DNA of 64,000 bases from Streptomyces sp. TP-A0356 (GTDB lineage Bacteria; Actinomycetota; Actinomycetes; Streptomycetales; Streptomycetaceae): assembly GCF_001417775.1 (NCBI RefSeq), contig NZ_BBZJ01000013.1:1-64000 (forward strand), read 5' to 3'. The translations under genes and the position numbers were made by a program. Under the pieces are notes generated by a model, which was not told the DNA's origin, searched no databases, and saw nothing but the letters and a program-made list of their open reading frames with translations. Shown here in pieces: positions 60,357-64,000 of this stretch. How positions within the stretch are numbered: position 1 is the stretch's first letter; each line of letters starts with the position of its first letter.

Positions 60357-64000
<3,644 letters not shown>

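Overview
This window is high-GC actinobacterial chromosome, almost certainly Streptomyces. The evidence is the third-position GC bias, the many GTG starts, and the gene families: lipid-modified secreted proteins, two glutamine synthetases, a BldD/NsdA-style TPR regulator and FxLYD and DUF1996 secreted proteins. The order pepA-lpdA-sucB-gntR-aceE ... lipB-lipA ... glnA ... glnII ... pulA matches, from memory, the core region of the S. coelicolor chromosome. I see no rRNA, tRNA, CRISPR array, insertion sequence, prophage or antibiotic cluster. This is core chromosome with local repeat-driven rearrangements.

Layout. 0.1-5.3 kb: a two-component system feeding an RND exporter. 5.5-6.7 kb: pspAA-pspA, half of the actinobacterial phage-shock membrane-stress system; the other half, htpX-pspAB, lies at 43.2-44.7 kb. 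7-9.8 kb: DUF3043 protein, a methyltransferase with an apparent CTG start, and a lipid-anchored HtrA protease. 10-17.8 kb: the late cobalamin genes cobU (fused to a degenerate metallo-lactamase-like domain), cobT and cobS, interleaved with a methyltransferase that has lost its SAM-binding core, an MprF-like lysyltransferase and a rhomboid-like protein. 18-28.6 kb: an RDD protein, a GH114 lipoprotein, then central metabolism (pepA, lpdA, sucB, a GntR regulator, aceE). 28.7-37.3 kb: regulators and envelope enzymes, including a peptidoglycan-recognition amidase divergent from a MarP-type protease around a 21-bp palindrome. 37.5-39.5 kb: lipB-lipA, which make the lipoyl cofactor used by SucB in this window. 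39.7-50.1 kb: nitrogen assimilation, with a 65-residue protein, glnA and glnII each preceded by GlnR-type boxes, plus envelope genes. 50.3-60.3 kb: signalling and secreted proteins, including a protein that looks like an ECF sigma factor tethered to the membrane. 60.4 kb to the edge: a pullulanase gene frameshifted by an exact 80-bp tandem duplication.

How the genes work together. LpdA, SucB and AceE are parts of the 2-oxoacid dehydrogenases, and LipB/LipA supply their lipoate. CobU, CobS and CobT assemble the nucleotide loop of cobalamin. GlnA and GlnII assimilate ammonium under GlnR. PspA/PspAA and HtpX/PspAB, the MprF-like enzyme, MarP and HtrA form a diffuse envelope-stress theme.

The most unusual structure is a recurring pattern. 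At least eight gene ends carry short-period direct repeats (9, 10, 15, 16, 18, 22, 22 and 44 bp) that overlap, abut or closely follow the stop codon, usually copying the stop codon with each unit. The same slippage-prone behaviour appears as the 80-bp duplication that breaks pulA.
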